64,000 bases of DNA from Brachynemurus nebulosus (lineage: Eukaryota > Arthropoda > Insecta > Neuroptera > Myrmeleontidae). Position numbers and translations under genes: made by a program. Below the pieces are notes generated by a model, which saw nothing but the letters and a program-made list of their open reading frames with translations, had not been told where the DNA came from and searched no databases. The first letter of the stretch is position 1. Every line of letters begins with the position of its first letter. This document shows, one piece after another, positions 24,583-36,624 of this stretch. Location of the stretch: NCBI GenBank assembly GCA_035578155.1, contig JAPWDM010000001.1, forward strand, positions 3,342,672 through 3,406,671. Direction: 5' to 3'.

Positions 24583-25087
24583 AGGACTAGATCTTCGTCT
24601 TGCAGATCCTGATCTTGGACTAGATCAGGTCTTGGTCTTGCAGTCTTGTCTTGGTTTTGCATTTTTTGTAAGATCGAGACCAAGACCAAGACTGTGTATA
24701 CCAAGAGCAAGACCAAGACCAAGATTATAAGTATGGCTGCAAGACCAATACCAAGACTCAAGTGAGCAAGACCAAGACAATAGCAAGAAAAAAACAAGAC
24801 TCTTGCTAAATTATTTAAATAGTTTAAAAGTATAATTAATACCGTAAAGAGAGAAAATTCTGATTTTAGAAGGAAAAAAAACGCTAATAAAAAAATGCAA
24901 GAAAGTGCAAGATTCTTTAACAATACCAAGACCAAGACCAATACCAAGACTGCATTTTGCAATACCAAAACCAAGACCAAGACTCAAACTGCTCTAGCAA
25001 AACCAAGACTAAGATTCTTAATGCAAGAACAAGACCAAGACCAAAACTGCCAAGTCTTGGTTTTGGTCTTGCATTTGCTCATCACTA
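24583..25087. mobile_element. AAGACC-reiteration element (hAT-like), copy 1
   Basis: The right end reads GCATTTGCTCATCACTA, resembling hAT termini of the TAGTGATG type. The outer parts are built from the motif AAGACCAAGAC and its complement. The central ~150 bp (TTTAAATAGTTTRAAAGTATAA, GAAAATTCTGATTTTAGAAGGAAAAAA) is shared with 50228-50684. The left end is not clean. The 198-codon minus frame at 24384-24980 is a Leu-Val string from translating the repeat, not a gene. Confidence 0.65.
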
Positions 25088-28000
25088 ATCTTGACTACAT
25101 GGGTGGTATACTATATAGTAGTATATGTATTACCACGGGACTCACCATGGTCCAGAATCTACAGTACCCGGGACATGGTCCTTACGTAAAAATAGGATGT
25201 TTTGTTCGAAAACTGCAAGTCTAGTCAAGGTGTAATGAGAGAAAAAAGGTTGAGAACTGCTGAGGTAGAAGCATGTATGGAAGATGGTTGTGGCGGTCAA
25301 GCTGGGTAAGTTTGCTGATAGCACTTCCTTCAAGATGCATTCAAATCAGTGGCTGATAATTGGAGGGACATTTTTCTCAAATCTTCTCTCTTGGCGCTTG
25401 ACGAATTTTTCGCCCGCTTTTGACGTACTCCCTGCAGCGACTGCCCCACTTACTCCATTGTGTATTTACGCCACTGTAAGTGTACAATTATGCGGTTTGT
25501 TGTTGTTAGTTGTTTGTTACACATATTTATTTTATTCTTTTTAAATATGTAAAAAAACAAAACAAACATTGCAAACATACACACATACATGCATAGTATG
25601 TACATATATTTTGTTGGATAATAATATCCTTTTGATTCGTTGGCTGACCATTGTCGCGAACGATTCTTTAATAATTTGTGTACGCCTTCTATATGTTTAG
25701 TTGCGATATAAGTCGTCAGGTGCTCCGCCCCAATTTCAATATGCGTGTGTTGAATTGTAAAATTGTAATACCTACTTACCTTTATATTACCTTCGTTTAC
25801 ATGCACACATACATATGTGGTAAGTTTATAACAATAATATCTATTACATACGATTTAAGTTGAATTAATTTTATAAATACCTATATCGTACAATTTTGTG
25901 AGGAAAGTTGAATGATTTGGAATGAAATTACAAGTAAAAGAATTCTGTTTTAAAATAACAACAACGATTATGTAAGTATTTAGCATATCGAATGTGGATA
26001 TGTGAATATATTCTACACCAGAAATAATTTTCTAATAACCAGTCTTGTTTGTGATTTACATAAATAAAAGAAATCTTTAAATGTGTATCTGAATAATAAA
26101 AAATAATAGTGATCAAAATATAGGAAGTGACAGTAAAAGAATTTATGTACAAGATGTTCAGTTAATTTTGTAAATACGTAATTACATGTTATGGAACTAA
26201 TTTCGGTAAATATATGACTTTTATTAGGTCAGTTGTCATCACTTGCCTTCCACGTATATCAATACCATGGAAGAAGGAAAGGTATATAATATTATAAAGG
26301 AAGGAGCATTTCCCAAAATACTGATCAACATATTATGAATATTAAACGTGCTTATTATGAATGACGTCATTTTGTAAATAAACAATAACGGTTTTAATTT
26401 AATTAAAACATTCCCATTGCTTTTAAAACAATATATTCAGTATATTTTTCTTATAATTGTGATTTCATTTTAATATCTGTTCTATTTGATTCAATAATAA
26501 TCAACCCCTTAAGAATGCTGTACGACTATTTTATCAGTTAATTTTTCTAATTCTTAATTGTCTACTAAACTATTGTATTTTTTAACGATGCTTAAAGAAT
26601 ATTATTAATTACTATAGACTGAAAACAAAAATTGCTCAAATTAATCGATTATTTACAATTTACAACTATTTCTTTAAAAAGTTTACGTTTTGGTTTATAA
26701 TTTTCCATCACTAATAAGTAATAAGATATATCTTTTTGATAAAAGTAGACACAAACATAAATAAAACTATACATTTATTAAATTATCATTTTAGTAATAA
26801 ATAAATAAATACAAACAAAATACATAATCTTGAAGTTAAATTTTTATATGCTCATTAATTTTCAAAAAACGCTACTGAAATGAAGGGTAAATCTAACCTA
26901 TATTTTAATTTTTACATAATTTTATTTTTTACAATATTTTTAAAATTGTTGCCGTTATTATCACATATTTTAATTAAAAAACGAATTCTTTATTTACGTA
27001 TGATTCCTTTTTCAGTATTTCCTTTACTTTGTGTAATGTCAAAATTGGTATTTTTCCGCTTATTACAAACCTGTTTTTTTAAATGAAAAATTTAGAAAAA
27101 TTAACAATTTTTCGCTAGAAATGGTTGCATTTATTGATAAATACAATATTTACTTACCCAAATATTATATTTATGGAGTATTGCGTTTATTAATATTGTT
27201 TTAAACTTAATTTTTTATAGGATTCGATCTTGTGTGCTTATTTGCACGTGTTTTAGTGTCTATTTACTCTTTTGTTTTTTATTTTTTGTGGTACATTCAA
27301 AGGAATCCACGTATTCATTCTAACATATCATATTATATAATATCTTGTCTCTCTCTCTCTTAAGAAATAGTCTCCATCCATATTCTTCTATATCAATGAT
27401 CAATACTTAGTATTTATTCTAAATTTATTTCGAGTGGGTATCTTATTTAGAAGTTAATTAGTATTTTCAAGTTTCATCAAAGCTGATTTTTAACGTAAAA
27501 TGCGCCCTACTTTTCTTTCCGATTTTTCCTGTGTGTTAGTACTTACGTACAACGTTTGGGGCGTCATTTATTTTGTCTTTTCGTGGCTTATAAAATAACT
27601 TCTAAATAAAATCTCAGTGTGACGGTATAGTTCTATTGGGATATGTAAGAATACAAGGTTGTGAGTTAATATGAGTATTAGAGTGATGATATGTTATGTC
27701 ACTTTTTTCCATACTAGTTTGTACTCAATAGCCTTGATACCAATAGACCAGCTAATACGTAGACAAATATAGTATAGTTGTAATCGTAATACTGAACCTT
27801 TGTTTACAAAATTTTTCTATCAACATTGTAAGATAAATTAAGTAAGACAATTTGACGCAAACTTATACATCGATTTTCTCTGTTCTTATGCAGTAAATTA
27901 TTTTTTTTTCGCCAAAGTAAATTATGATCAGCATATTTTAAATAATAAGTAGGTACATAATATTTGAAAATTTTCTTAAGAACTGTTTCCTCGATAGAAC

Positions 28001-28155
28001 TACGTTACACAAAAAAAAGGTTACCCAGGTCTAAAGTAAATTTTCTCATTTCCTGTTACAAAAATAATCGAGTAGTTGATTCAAAGGTACAAAAAGGAAG
28101 GGTGGCTTTGGTGAGTAATTTTTATAGAAATTTCATTAAATGAAATTATTATATA
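25088..28155. other. AT-rich spacer, about 3 kb
   Basis: The longest stretch here in which I see no transposon end, satellite or gene. Short (TC)n occurs near 27345-27360. Frames such as 25450-25806 minus have no recognisable domain and are not supported as exons. Confidence 0.45.
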
Positions 28156-29440
28156 GCAGCTGTATGCTAGATGGGATTTCCCATCGGCAACATCTCAGAA
28201 ATCATTTGATTTCGAAGTCCTTGAGAAACTTAAATATCAACAATATCAAATATCAACAATTTCCAGGTGCCTAACTTCAAAAATAGCGTACTTCCTATAC
28301 AAACTTTCGTCCCTTATTTTACCTTCTTATAGACCGGGAGGCGGTAATAAGAAAGTGTTTACCCATCGAGTTAAAGAAAATTTCATTTTTCATCTAATAG
28401 TTTATCATTCGAAGTTACTAAAATGCTTTGTCGGCCAGGCCAACTCTTGTCCGGTTACGCGGGCCGACCTCGAAAAGTGGTCAATTTTTCGAGGCCCCCT
28501 TACCCATCGAGTTAAAGAAAATTTCTTTTTTCATCTAATAGATTATCATTCGAAGTTACTAAAATGCTTTGTCGGCCAGGCCAACTCTTGTCCGGTTACG
28601 CGGGCCGACCTCGAAAAGATGTCAATTTTTCGAGGCCCCCTGACCCATCGATTTAAAGAAAATTTCTTTTTTCATCTAATAGATTATCATTTGAAGTTAC
28701 TAAAATGCTTTGTCGGCCAGGCCAACTCTTGTCCGGTTACGCTGACCGACCTCGAAAAGTGGTCAATTTTTCGAGGCCCCCTTACCCCCCTTACAATGTA
28801 ACAAATATGTTGGCCTGGCCGACAAAGCATTTTAGTAACTTCGAATGATAATCTATTAGATGTAAAAAGAAATTTTCTTTAACTCGATGGGTAAGGGGGC
28901 CTCGAAAAATTGACCACTTTTCGAGGTCGGCCAGCGTAACCGGACAAGAGTTGGCCTGGCCGACAAAGCATTTTAGTAACTTCGAATGATAATCTATTAG
29001 ATGAAAAAAGAAATTTTCTTTAACTCGGTGGGTAAGGGGGCCTCGAAAAATTGACCACTTTTCGAGGTCGGCCAGCGTAACCGGACAAGAGTTGGCCTGG
29101 CCGACAACGCATTTTAGTAACTTCGAATGATAAACTATTAGATGAAAAATGAAATTTTCTTTAACTCGATGGGTAAACACTTTCTTATTACCGCCTCCCG
29201 GTCTATTAGGAGATGAATTTCAAAAACATTGATACAACAAACTTTTATTTATAAACAGAAACCTAAATACCTTATTTAAGCCCCCCCTAGGGAATGCATT
29301 TTCAAAAATCCTTTCTTAGTGCCTTATATGTATAACCTACGTTATACAAAGAACTTTTGTTCAAAATTTTATACCTGTATAAATCCAGCGGTTTTGATGT
29401 GCGATGTCTGTCAGTCTTTTGGAGTTTTATTAAGTAGATA
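28156..29440 (-). mobile_element. Helitron-like element on the minus strand, interrupted
   Basis: Read on the minus strand it aligns with 42440-42982. Shared blocks are GACTGACAGACA, AAGAAAGGATTTTTGAAAAT, ATTTTTGAARTTAG, GATGTTRCCGATGGG and the terminal hairpin CCGATGGGAAATCCCAT (28171-28187). The 3' CTAG terminus is altered compared with the plus-strand relative. Its body is split by the palindromic insertion at 28332-29203. The 5' limit is uncertain. Confidence 0.65.
28332..29203. mobile_element. Palindromic TA-flanked element of 141 bp units
   Basis: An 872 bp near-perfect palindrome. The left arm has three direct units starting at 28361, 28502 and 28643 (ACCCATCGAGTTAAAG). The right arm carries about 2.6 units in reverse. 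The outermost inverted repeat is GACCGGGAGGCGGTAATAAG. TA lies at both edges (28330-28331 and 29204-29205). The unoccupied relative at 42818-42819 shows a single TA at the aligned site, supporting TA target duplication. Open frames in the two arms (28355-28801 plus, 28791-29180 minus) encode the same peptide repeat because the arms are inverted copies. Confidence 0.85.
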
Positions 29441-30362
29441 TTGCAAATTTTTTTGCAGTAACAGTACGGAAGAACTCGAATGAAATATCTATGTGCTATA
29501 TAAATATTGTAATCATGTATCCACCTTGACAATACATGCAGAACGAATAATTTTTGTAATTTACGATCTTCTGAAACGTATTGTACACCTACATTATATT
29601 TATTCTGATGTTTCACTATAATAGATATTTTTGACTAGCATCTGTTGATTTTGAATTAAATTAATATAAATTAAAAAAATTATGTTTAGTTTTTGCTTAA
29701 TGAGGCGATGCCACGAGCGCAATATTTTTATTTTTACATATAATATTTTGAAAAATTTTAATTATTTATTTGTAATAATTTCTATTAAATTCAACTGTAT
29801 ATAGTTTTGAATATTATACAATTAAATAAATAGTTTAATTACACTTTTTAGGAGTTTACAGTTGATAGGAATAACAATGATTCAGAATATATTAATTTTT
29901 CTTTTTAATATATTACACAATTGTATAAAATGTGCAGGGCGGTAGAAGGAAAAGGTAGGCCTCGGAAATAAACCATATATCCATATTTTTAAATTTTCCC
30001 CATAACAAAATAAGTGACGAGCCCACTCTTGTTGGGCCTGATTCTGTTCTATTTTTTCGATATACTTTTTCATTTGAGCTAGTGGCATAATAAAATAAAT
30101 GACCTATCAAAAATTTCATAAAAATAGTATATTTTATACTTATACACCACGGGACTAAAGTGATCCTGAATGTGAAGATTGTTACTAAAAGACCTGGAAA
30201 GATCTAAGGGCAACAATTCACAGATGGGATAAAAAAACACATTAGTCCAGTGGCGTGTTTTTATCTATTGTAATTCTAGTTAATTTAAAATTATAAAAAT
30301 TAAGAATAAGAAAAGCGTATTAAGTTTTGGTCATTTAAATTGTGTGAAATAATATTATTACA
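29441..30362. other. AT-rich spacer with a repeat fragment
   Basis: A fragment near 29937-30050 echoes the GC-rich module at 15673 and 40397. CACGGGACTAAAGTG at 30147 resembles, in reverse, TTTAGTCCCGGAATTG found at 31211 and 35529. No gene is visible. Confidence 0.4.
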
Positions 30363-30366
30363 TTAA

Positions 30367-30773
30367 TGGGGGTTCCCCCGTGTAATGGGTTCAAAAAATT
30401 TTTTTTCCCACTTTAAACAATTCACTTTGAAAGACTTCTATGAAGAAGAGAAAGGAGTACTATATGGACTAGGCACCGCAGATTGGTGGTAAGTTAAGAT
30501 TTTCATAATTTAACCGTACTTGAAACTTTAAAAACATTTTTCTCAAAACTGTATTTTTCAAACTTTCCACCATCATATCTCGAGAACGGTTTGATCGGAT
30601 TCATTTGAAATTTATAGGGTAGATTCAGCACATGTAGATGCTACAATCATTTAAAAATTTTAAAACGAAATTTTAAAAAGAAAATTATGAAATTTGAAAC
30701 TTTTTTTCAGAAGTCTGCCAAGTTTCAATATTCTAGTTCATTCGATGCATTTAGGCTTACAGATTAAAACGCC

Positions 30774-30828
<55 letters not shown>

Positions 30829-31064
30829 AAGCCTTTCAGTCGAAATTGTGGAGGAAGTGAGCGTCCTTTTCTTCGAGGCGGGTGTCTTTCAAGCCGGTTC
30901 TGATGAAGATTTTTATTTGAAATTTATTTTATATACTCTTGAGATAGTAATAAATAAATGATAAAAAACTCAAAGTTTTACTTTTCGGTTGGTCATCAAA
31001 AAAAAAAAAAAAAAAATTTCACCAAAAATGCTTAAAAAACAAGTCGTGACACCGGGGAACCCCC
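30367..31064. mobile_element. TTAA-target MITE, GGGGGTTCCCC ends
   Basis: A 698 bp element with TTAA at 30363-30366 and 31065-31068. Ends are inverted: TGGGGGTTCCCCCGTGT on the left, GGGGGTTCCCCGGTGTCACG read inward from the right. A 49-base T tract lies at 30776-30824. The interior contains TATCTCGAGAACGGTTTGAT. There is no transposase; the frame at 30694-30903 crosses the T tract and is spurious. Confidence 0.8.
30776..30824. repeat. Poly-T tract
   Basis: An almost 50-base uninterrupted T run inside a MITE, prone to length change and to assembly error. Confidence 0.95.
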
Positions 31065-31068
31065 TTAA

Positions 31069-32180
31069 ATGTACTGTGGATAAAACAATGAAAATGGACA
31101 ATACAACATAATTGCTTGTCTTTATCTACAAGTTTAAATTTGTTTATTATTTGAAGTTGGATTTCGCTTGCTTGAAGTTAGATTTCGCTCTACTTAATAA
31201 AGTACGTAATTTAGTCCCGGAATTGCAAAAATACATTTCAATCTTTTTATAGGTGCGAGTGAGAATCTTTGCGTCGTCAATTACTGTAACAATTTATAAC
31301 ATTTACTCTATGTGATAATATATAAATATAAAATTCACATATATTATATAAATTATTTCAATTTAATTATTCTTTAATTATCTATCTTAAATTGATCGTG
31401 TAAAAAATAGTATATAATGCAAGTTAAGTGCCTTTAAAAATGATACCCAAAACGTCTTGTTCTTACAACGTTTTCTCGATCAGTAAAGGTACTAACTATA
31501 CTGAATCTACCGACGCCGACGTATCGAACCTATCGACCTCGATCAGTAAAGGCAATGTACCTACAGAGTTTATATATTGTAAAATATCATTACAATATTT
31601 AACATGAATGAACATATTTTCATTGATGTAGCGACGGTAAAAATATGATTGACAAGTACCTACTTTTTTTTTAAATTATTTCAAAAGTTGCTACCAATTG
31701 ACATAAAATAATTATGATTGTGTTTGTACAGTAATAATTATCAAAGTTAGTGCATTCAACGTTTTGTTTATACCTATTAGATGCAAACAGCATGATCGGA
31801 ATAGTCAGTCACATGATGTTTTGTCTGTGCTCCTAGTGATAGTTATAATTGTTCCGTGGGTTTGATGATTAATTAACGATCTATTTTGACATGGGTTACA
31901 ACTACTACTCTTCTGTATAGTTGTAGTAGCCACGATTGAACTGTTCATTAAATCATTAAATAGTCAAACCAGTTAATAAACGCCAGTCCCCGTAATATAT
32001 AAACTCGGTTGAATTTTATCTTAAGACACTGGATGGCCCAAAAACATATTGATGCATGTTAAGAAGTATAGGATAGGATATTAAAACAAAAAATAATTTT
32101 TTGATCGACGTTTTGCAAATTACTTTTAATGTGTTCATAACAAAATTATCTCCAATTCTATGTAGCTATACCTACCTAAA
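31069..32180. other. AT-rich spacer
   Basis: CTCGATCAGTAAAGG occurs twice (about 31477 and 31538), separated by a GC-richer CGACGCCGACG stretch. Otherwise nothing supportable. Confidence 0.45.
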
Positions 32181-33210
32181 CACAGTGAAAAAATTTTTGT
32201 TAAAATTAACACATTTCACATGTCCAGAACGGTCCACTCAACTTTTTGTGTTATTTTAATACAAGGCATATGTGTCAAATCTTTACACAAGATTTGTGCC
32301 AATGATTTAACACACAAAAGGACATACATTTTGTGTTAATTTTACACAATTACTTAGTTATAATTTTACTACAATGATAAAATTAACTGATTTTTAGAAT
32401 GTAGAAGTTTACTCAGTAAATGTGTTGGTATATTTTGACACTTTTTTAAAGTTAGTACTTTCTTTATTTATTTATTATATAAAGGAAAGGAAATAGTAAA
32501 AAATAATTTTTCAGTACTTCAAATTTTTTTTTAATATTTCTACAAAGTTGCGCTCTGATGAAAATAATGTTGAAGCAATACCCAAAAATTGTGAAGATCG
32601 TTGTCGAACTGAACGTGGAAGGCAAAATGGAACAACTACTCTTCCTTCTTTATCTGATCTTCTTTGCCCTTTAAATGTGTTCTGGAACGCCGAATATTCG
32701 CTAATTTTTTAATTAATTGAAGTAAATTCTGCAAACAAAGAAAAAAATTCAATCTATAATATTTTTAATTAACTTACCAATATTTAATATCTAAATAATT
32801 AAAACCAATTTAACCTTGGGAATACGCTTTTGATTTTGAAATATTCCGTCTACTTCTACACATAGATATGTTTCTGTTGAGCGCACGTCGCACTCCAATA
32901 ATTGGCAATGATGCTACCGATGGTACGAGTTACTACTACCCCCGCTCTTATAACTACTACTTTTTGGTGTGGGAAATACACAAATAAGTTTATTTATGAC
33001 ATTCTTTTGCATTTTGCACAAACATTGTGTTATTTGTGTATTGTTTGTGATTAATATTTTAATTCTGTTAAATCAAATTTTTTGTTAATATTTTCATTTA
33101 ACACAAATGAAAAATATGTTACATTAACACAGGGTTGGGTTACTTATTTAACACAAAAATTTTAACCACTGTTTTTTTTTTTTACACAGAACACAAATTT
33201 TTTCACTGTG
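32181..33210. mobile_element. TIR element with reiterated TTAACACAAA motif
   Basis: The ends are inverted, CACAGTGAAAAAATTTTTGT and CACAGTGAAAAAATTTGTGT read inward, about 1,030 bp apart. The motif TTTGTGTTA/TAACACAAA recurs roughly ten times near both ends. The middle (about 32500-32960) is less repetitive. I could not see a convincing target duplication. Termini beginning CAC recall CACTA elements, but that is not enough to classify it. Confidence 0.7.
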
Positions 33211-33550
33211 AATGTAGACCCCACGGCCCTGTCTAAATGTGTATTTTTTTTTTCATAATTTCAGATGAATTCCGCCATATTTCCTTCAAGAAAGATGTTA
33301 TAGGCAATTATATAGTAGAAAGTTTGATATGGTAGTCTGGGAAACGGAGGATACTCTCTGGCTCAACAAAACATTTCGGATCCAGGTCCTAAGTCCTATG
33401 CAAGAAGCGGAGAATTTATGAGAATAATGTTCGGTATAGTATATTTTATTACCACAGTATAGTATAACAACACATACGAACCTGCGTAGTCATTTAGTAT
33501 TATTTTACTTTAGGATAGGTTATAATTGTTCTCTGTTCGTTGCATTAAAC

Positions 33551-33906
33551 CAGTGGTTCTCAACCTTTTTTTGTTGCGGCACGTTTTTAACGATTTCGAA
33601 ATTTGGCGGCACATAAAGAAAACGATTTCGAAATTTGGCGGCACATACTAGACATATTCCTATTGCTATGCACGCCACTTCATCACAATTCGGCACTAAG
33701 AAAAAACGCCTTGCAAAGCAAATAATAAAATAATTTATTTTTTTCTGGATTTTAAATATATATTCATGTTAAATATATTTTTATTTTTAAATAAAAAAAT
33801 TTTTTAATATTAACATTACCTATTATATATTTGCAAAATTTGGCGGCACACTTTTGAAATTTGGCGACACACAAAAGTGCCGCGGCACAGTGGTTGAGAA
33901 TCACTG
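33551..33906. mobile_element. hAT MITE, CAGTGGTTCTCAACC ends
   Basis: A 356 bp element with inverted ends CAGTGGTTCTCAACC and GGTTGAGAATCACTG and an exact 8 bp duplication CATTAAAC (33543-33550 and 33907-33914). The block GAAATTTGGCGGCACA is repeated on both sides. This terminal sequence is widespread among animal hAT elements. No coding. Confidence 0.92.
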
Positions 33907-33950
33907 CATTAAACTATCATACATCTGAAATGGTTTGCCGAGCCGGAATG

Positions 33951-34470
33951 TACCTATATAAAAATTAATGTTTCTTTATTTCTTCTGTATGCGTCTCTAT
34001 ATCATTGATCCAACTGCAATGAAACTTTGGTGAGCTGTTATGCGCACACTCGTGAAGGTTTCTGAATTAGTACAGCAATTTTACAATAGGTGACGTGCGA
34101 ATCATTTCAACAATGTGTGTATTTTATATAGTTTATTACGATGAGACTTTGTTGAGTTGTTATCAAACGTTTTCAGTTTCCGGTGCAACTCACATTTGCA
34201 ATGATCATCAACAAAGCACATTGAGGATCGCTACAAGAATGTGGACTTTTGGAAAGTCCATGTTTCTCATATAGACAGCTGTATGTGACCTGTGCTCAGG
34301 CGTCAGAAAATCTTCTGATTTATTTGTGTACGCATCAGACGGAAAAACAAAAAATACTGTGTATCCAAAAGTGCTTCAGTAATTAGAAGTAAAACACAAA
34401 CACTTTCTTTCTTTGAGTAGCATTGCAATACATACATGGTACTTGCTAGTATTTAATAAGTTCTTTGATG

Positions 34471-34472
<2 letters not shown>
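33951..34472 (+). repeat. Possible truncated Helitron 5' region
   Basis: CTATATAAAAATTAATGTTT followed by GATCCAACTGCAATGAAACTTT and a second diverged unit (TACGATGAGACTTTGTTGAG) resembles the leading part of insect Helitrons with tandem cores. No 3' CTRR terminus with a hairpin was found downstream before the (TA)n tract. Confidence 0.4.

Positions 34473-34540
<68 letters not shown>
34473..34540. repeat. (TA)n microsatellite
   Basis: About 34 TA units. Confidence 0.95.
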
Positions 34541-34544
<4 letters not shown>

Positions 34545-34679
34545 AACAAAAGTGTACTTACATAAAAATTCAGCTAGATGATAATTTTTTCCAATATTGA
34601 AGAATAAAGAAAACTGGCTTCACTTGCAGAATAAAATTAAAATTAATGATTTTAAAAATTCACTTTGAAATAAAAAATA

Positions 34680-35301
34680 GGGTAACTTCAAAAATGCAAA
34701 CTTTACCGCATCGATGCAGCATCATGACTTTTCTGATGGGTCTATACTACATGATGCGCTGCTGATGCTCTCTTGAAATTTGATGCACATTAGATGTTTT
34801 TGAACGGGATATTGGCATCATTTAGCCTCTGATTTGGCTATAGATAAAACAGATAATGTAGAATGATAGACTATAGATAATATAGCAATACAGTCCTTGT
34901 ATAGCTATATTATCTTTGAATTTCAACTTGAACTTACTTGAAATTGATAAATAGTGAAATTACTTGAATAAAAAATATTACATACCTATTTTGAGTGCAA
35001 GATGCATTCAAATAATTTAAACAATTTCAATCAAAGGTAAATACATTCATCTTTTTCAACAATTTGTTTTTCGGAATTATTCCTGTTGGTGTTAATACCT
35101 ACATAATATGGCAAGTAGTTATAATTCTACATTATACACATGACATGCATGTTGGACACGCATCACCAAATTTCTTGATGCATTGTTTTGACGCATCAAA
35201 TGCAAAAATGAACTTTCGATTTTTTGTTGTGATGCGTCTGATGCATTTTTGAACTTTTCACTCTGCCTCATGCAAGCTGTGATGCATTTTTGAAGTTAAC
35301 C
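34680..35301. mobile_element. TIR element with reiterated GATGCAT motif
   Basis: Inverted ends GGGTAACTTCAAAAATGCA and GGTTAACTTCAAAAATGCA (18 of 19 match). TA precedes the left end and ATA follows the right, compatible with a decayed TA duplication. The motif TGATGC/GCATCA recurs many times in both subterminal regions (for example 34708-34790 and 35160-35240). The interior middle is plain AT-rich sequence. The design resembles the pogo-like elements at 36904 and 57035, but no transposase remnant is visible. The frame at 35064-35252 is repeat. Confidence 0.7.
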
Positions 35302-36624
35302 ATAATTGCAGGATGATTCTAACCCAGATTTGATGAAAACTAGTGTAGTTGTTTCCAAGATATTCCAGGATTTCCAGGAAAAAATAAAATTAAAAAACCC
35401 ACGTTGAATAAGCACATTTACATTTTTTTTTGTACTGGTTGGCTTAAAAGCGTGGGTGAAACTATTTTTGCCCCTTACGGACTACAAATAACAATTTACT
35501 ATCTATTCTGAGGAACTAAAGTGTTTACTTTAGTCCCGGAATTGTAAAAAAATAAAATATTTTTCAAACATTTTTTACTCTCCATTTATCAATGCAGATA
35601 ATACAAATATAAAATCATAAATATTTTGAGGCATTGAGTGCTGTTAGATTTTATTAAGATCCAATGACGAAAATGTATATCTAATAATTACAAGTTTGCT
35701 AACGGTAACAGTTTAACATATTATATACGATTGATAGTTAGATACCTATTGTTAGATATTAATATCTGCTATTGTGATTAATGATTACATATGTATTAAA
35801 CTTTACTTTTCGGCTTCATCAACTATCGAATATGTAAGTATAGTATAGTTTGATGTTACAATGAATTTATGAACCTGTTTCGAATGGAATGTAAAAAAAA
35901 GTTGTATTTCAAAATAGTATTCTAAATATCTTTTAAATATTTATATATTTGGGATTAATGACCTATTTTTTTTTAGAAGACAAATTTGGATGGCCATTAG
36001 TTGTAATAAAACATTTATTCCAATTAGTTTTGACTAATCATATAGTTGAATTGACAACATATAGAATTGTTGATACCTATTAAAATATTTTGGTATAGTT
36101 TTTGAAATTTAAATGATGAAAATAATTTCGTTAAAAATCAAAGTATTCAGAAGGTATTTGGAACTTTTGAGATTATTACTAACAAATATTTTTAGTGTTC
36201 CGTAGCAAAATTGATAAAACGGAATATTTATAGAGTCACTTCGGTGTCTATCCGTCACAGGGGCTAAAAATGAAAAATAAGAAGACAACTTGTCTAGGAC
36301 ATTTTATCTTTTATCTAGGACAAAGCTTTTTAAGGCACGAATTTGAATTCAACATCACCTATAAATAATTTATTTTTTAATACATTTTTTAAAAAATATT
36401 TTTTCAGTTAAAACGTTTAAAAATTACTTCTTTATAACCAAAAGAAGCGTTCAAAAAATTTTAGAAAAGAAAAACCGTGAGAATTGAAAACTTTTTACTC
36501 GAGTTACATCATATCTATATGGTTAAGTACGATTTACACGTGCTCAGGTACAACTCACATTTGACTGCTTATGATTTTATTAAGTTCTATGGTAGTATTT
36601 TGTTCAGTGTAAACAGAAGCCTTA
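35302..36624. other. AT-rich spacer with short dispersed repeats
   Basis: TTTAGTCCCGGAATTG at 35529 also occurs at 31211. GTTCCGTAGCAAAATTGATA and TATCCGTCACAG near 36198-36262 resemble a common insect dispersed repeat. No gene is visible. Confidence 0.4.

Noticed and set aside
24384..24980. 198-codon minus-strand frame rich in Leu-Val
   Set aside because: It is the translation of AAGACC/GGTCTT strings in a transposable element; the plus strand and the copy at 50201-50584 give matching artefacts.
28355..29180. Two opposed open frames encoding the same ~47-residue repeat
   Set aside because: They arise from the inverted tandem units of a palindrome, begin at GTG, and run through the unit without any protein-like features beyond the repeat.
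30147..35545. Element bounded by CGGGACTAAAG at 30147 and TTTAGTCCCGGAATTG at 31211 or 35529
   Set aside because: The similarity is only about 10-16 bases and the interval contains several independent elements; no target duplication supports it.
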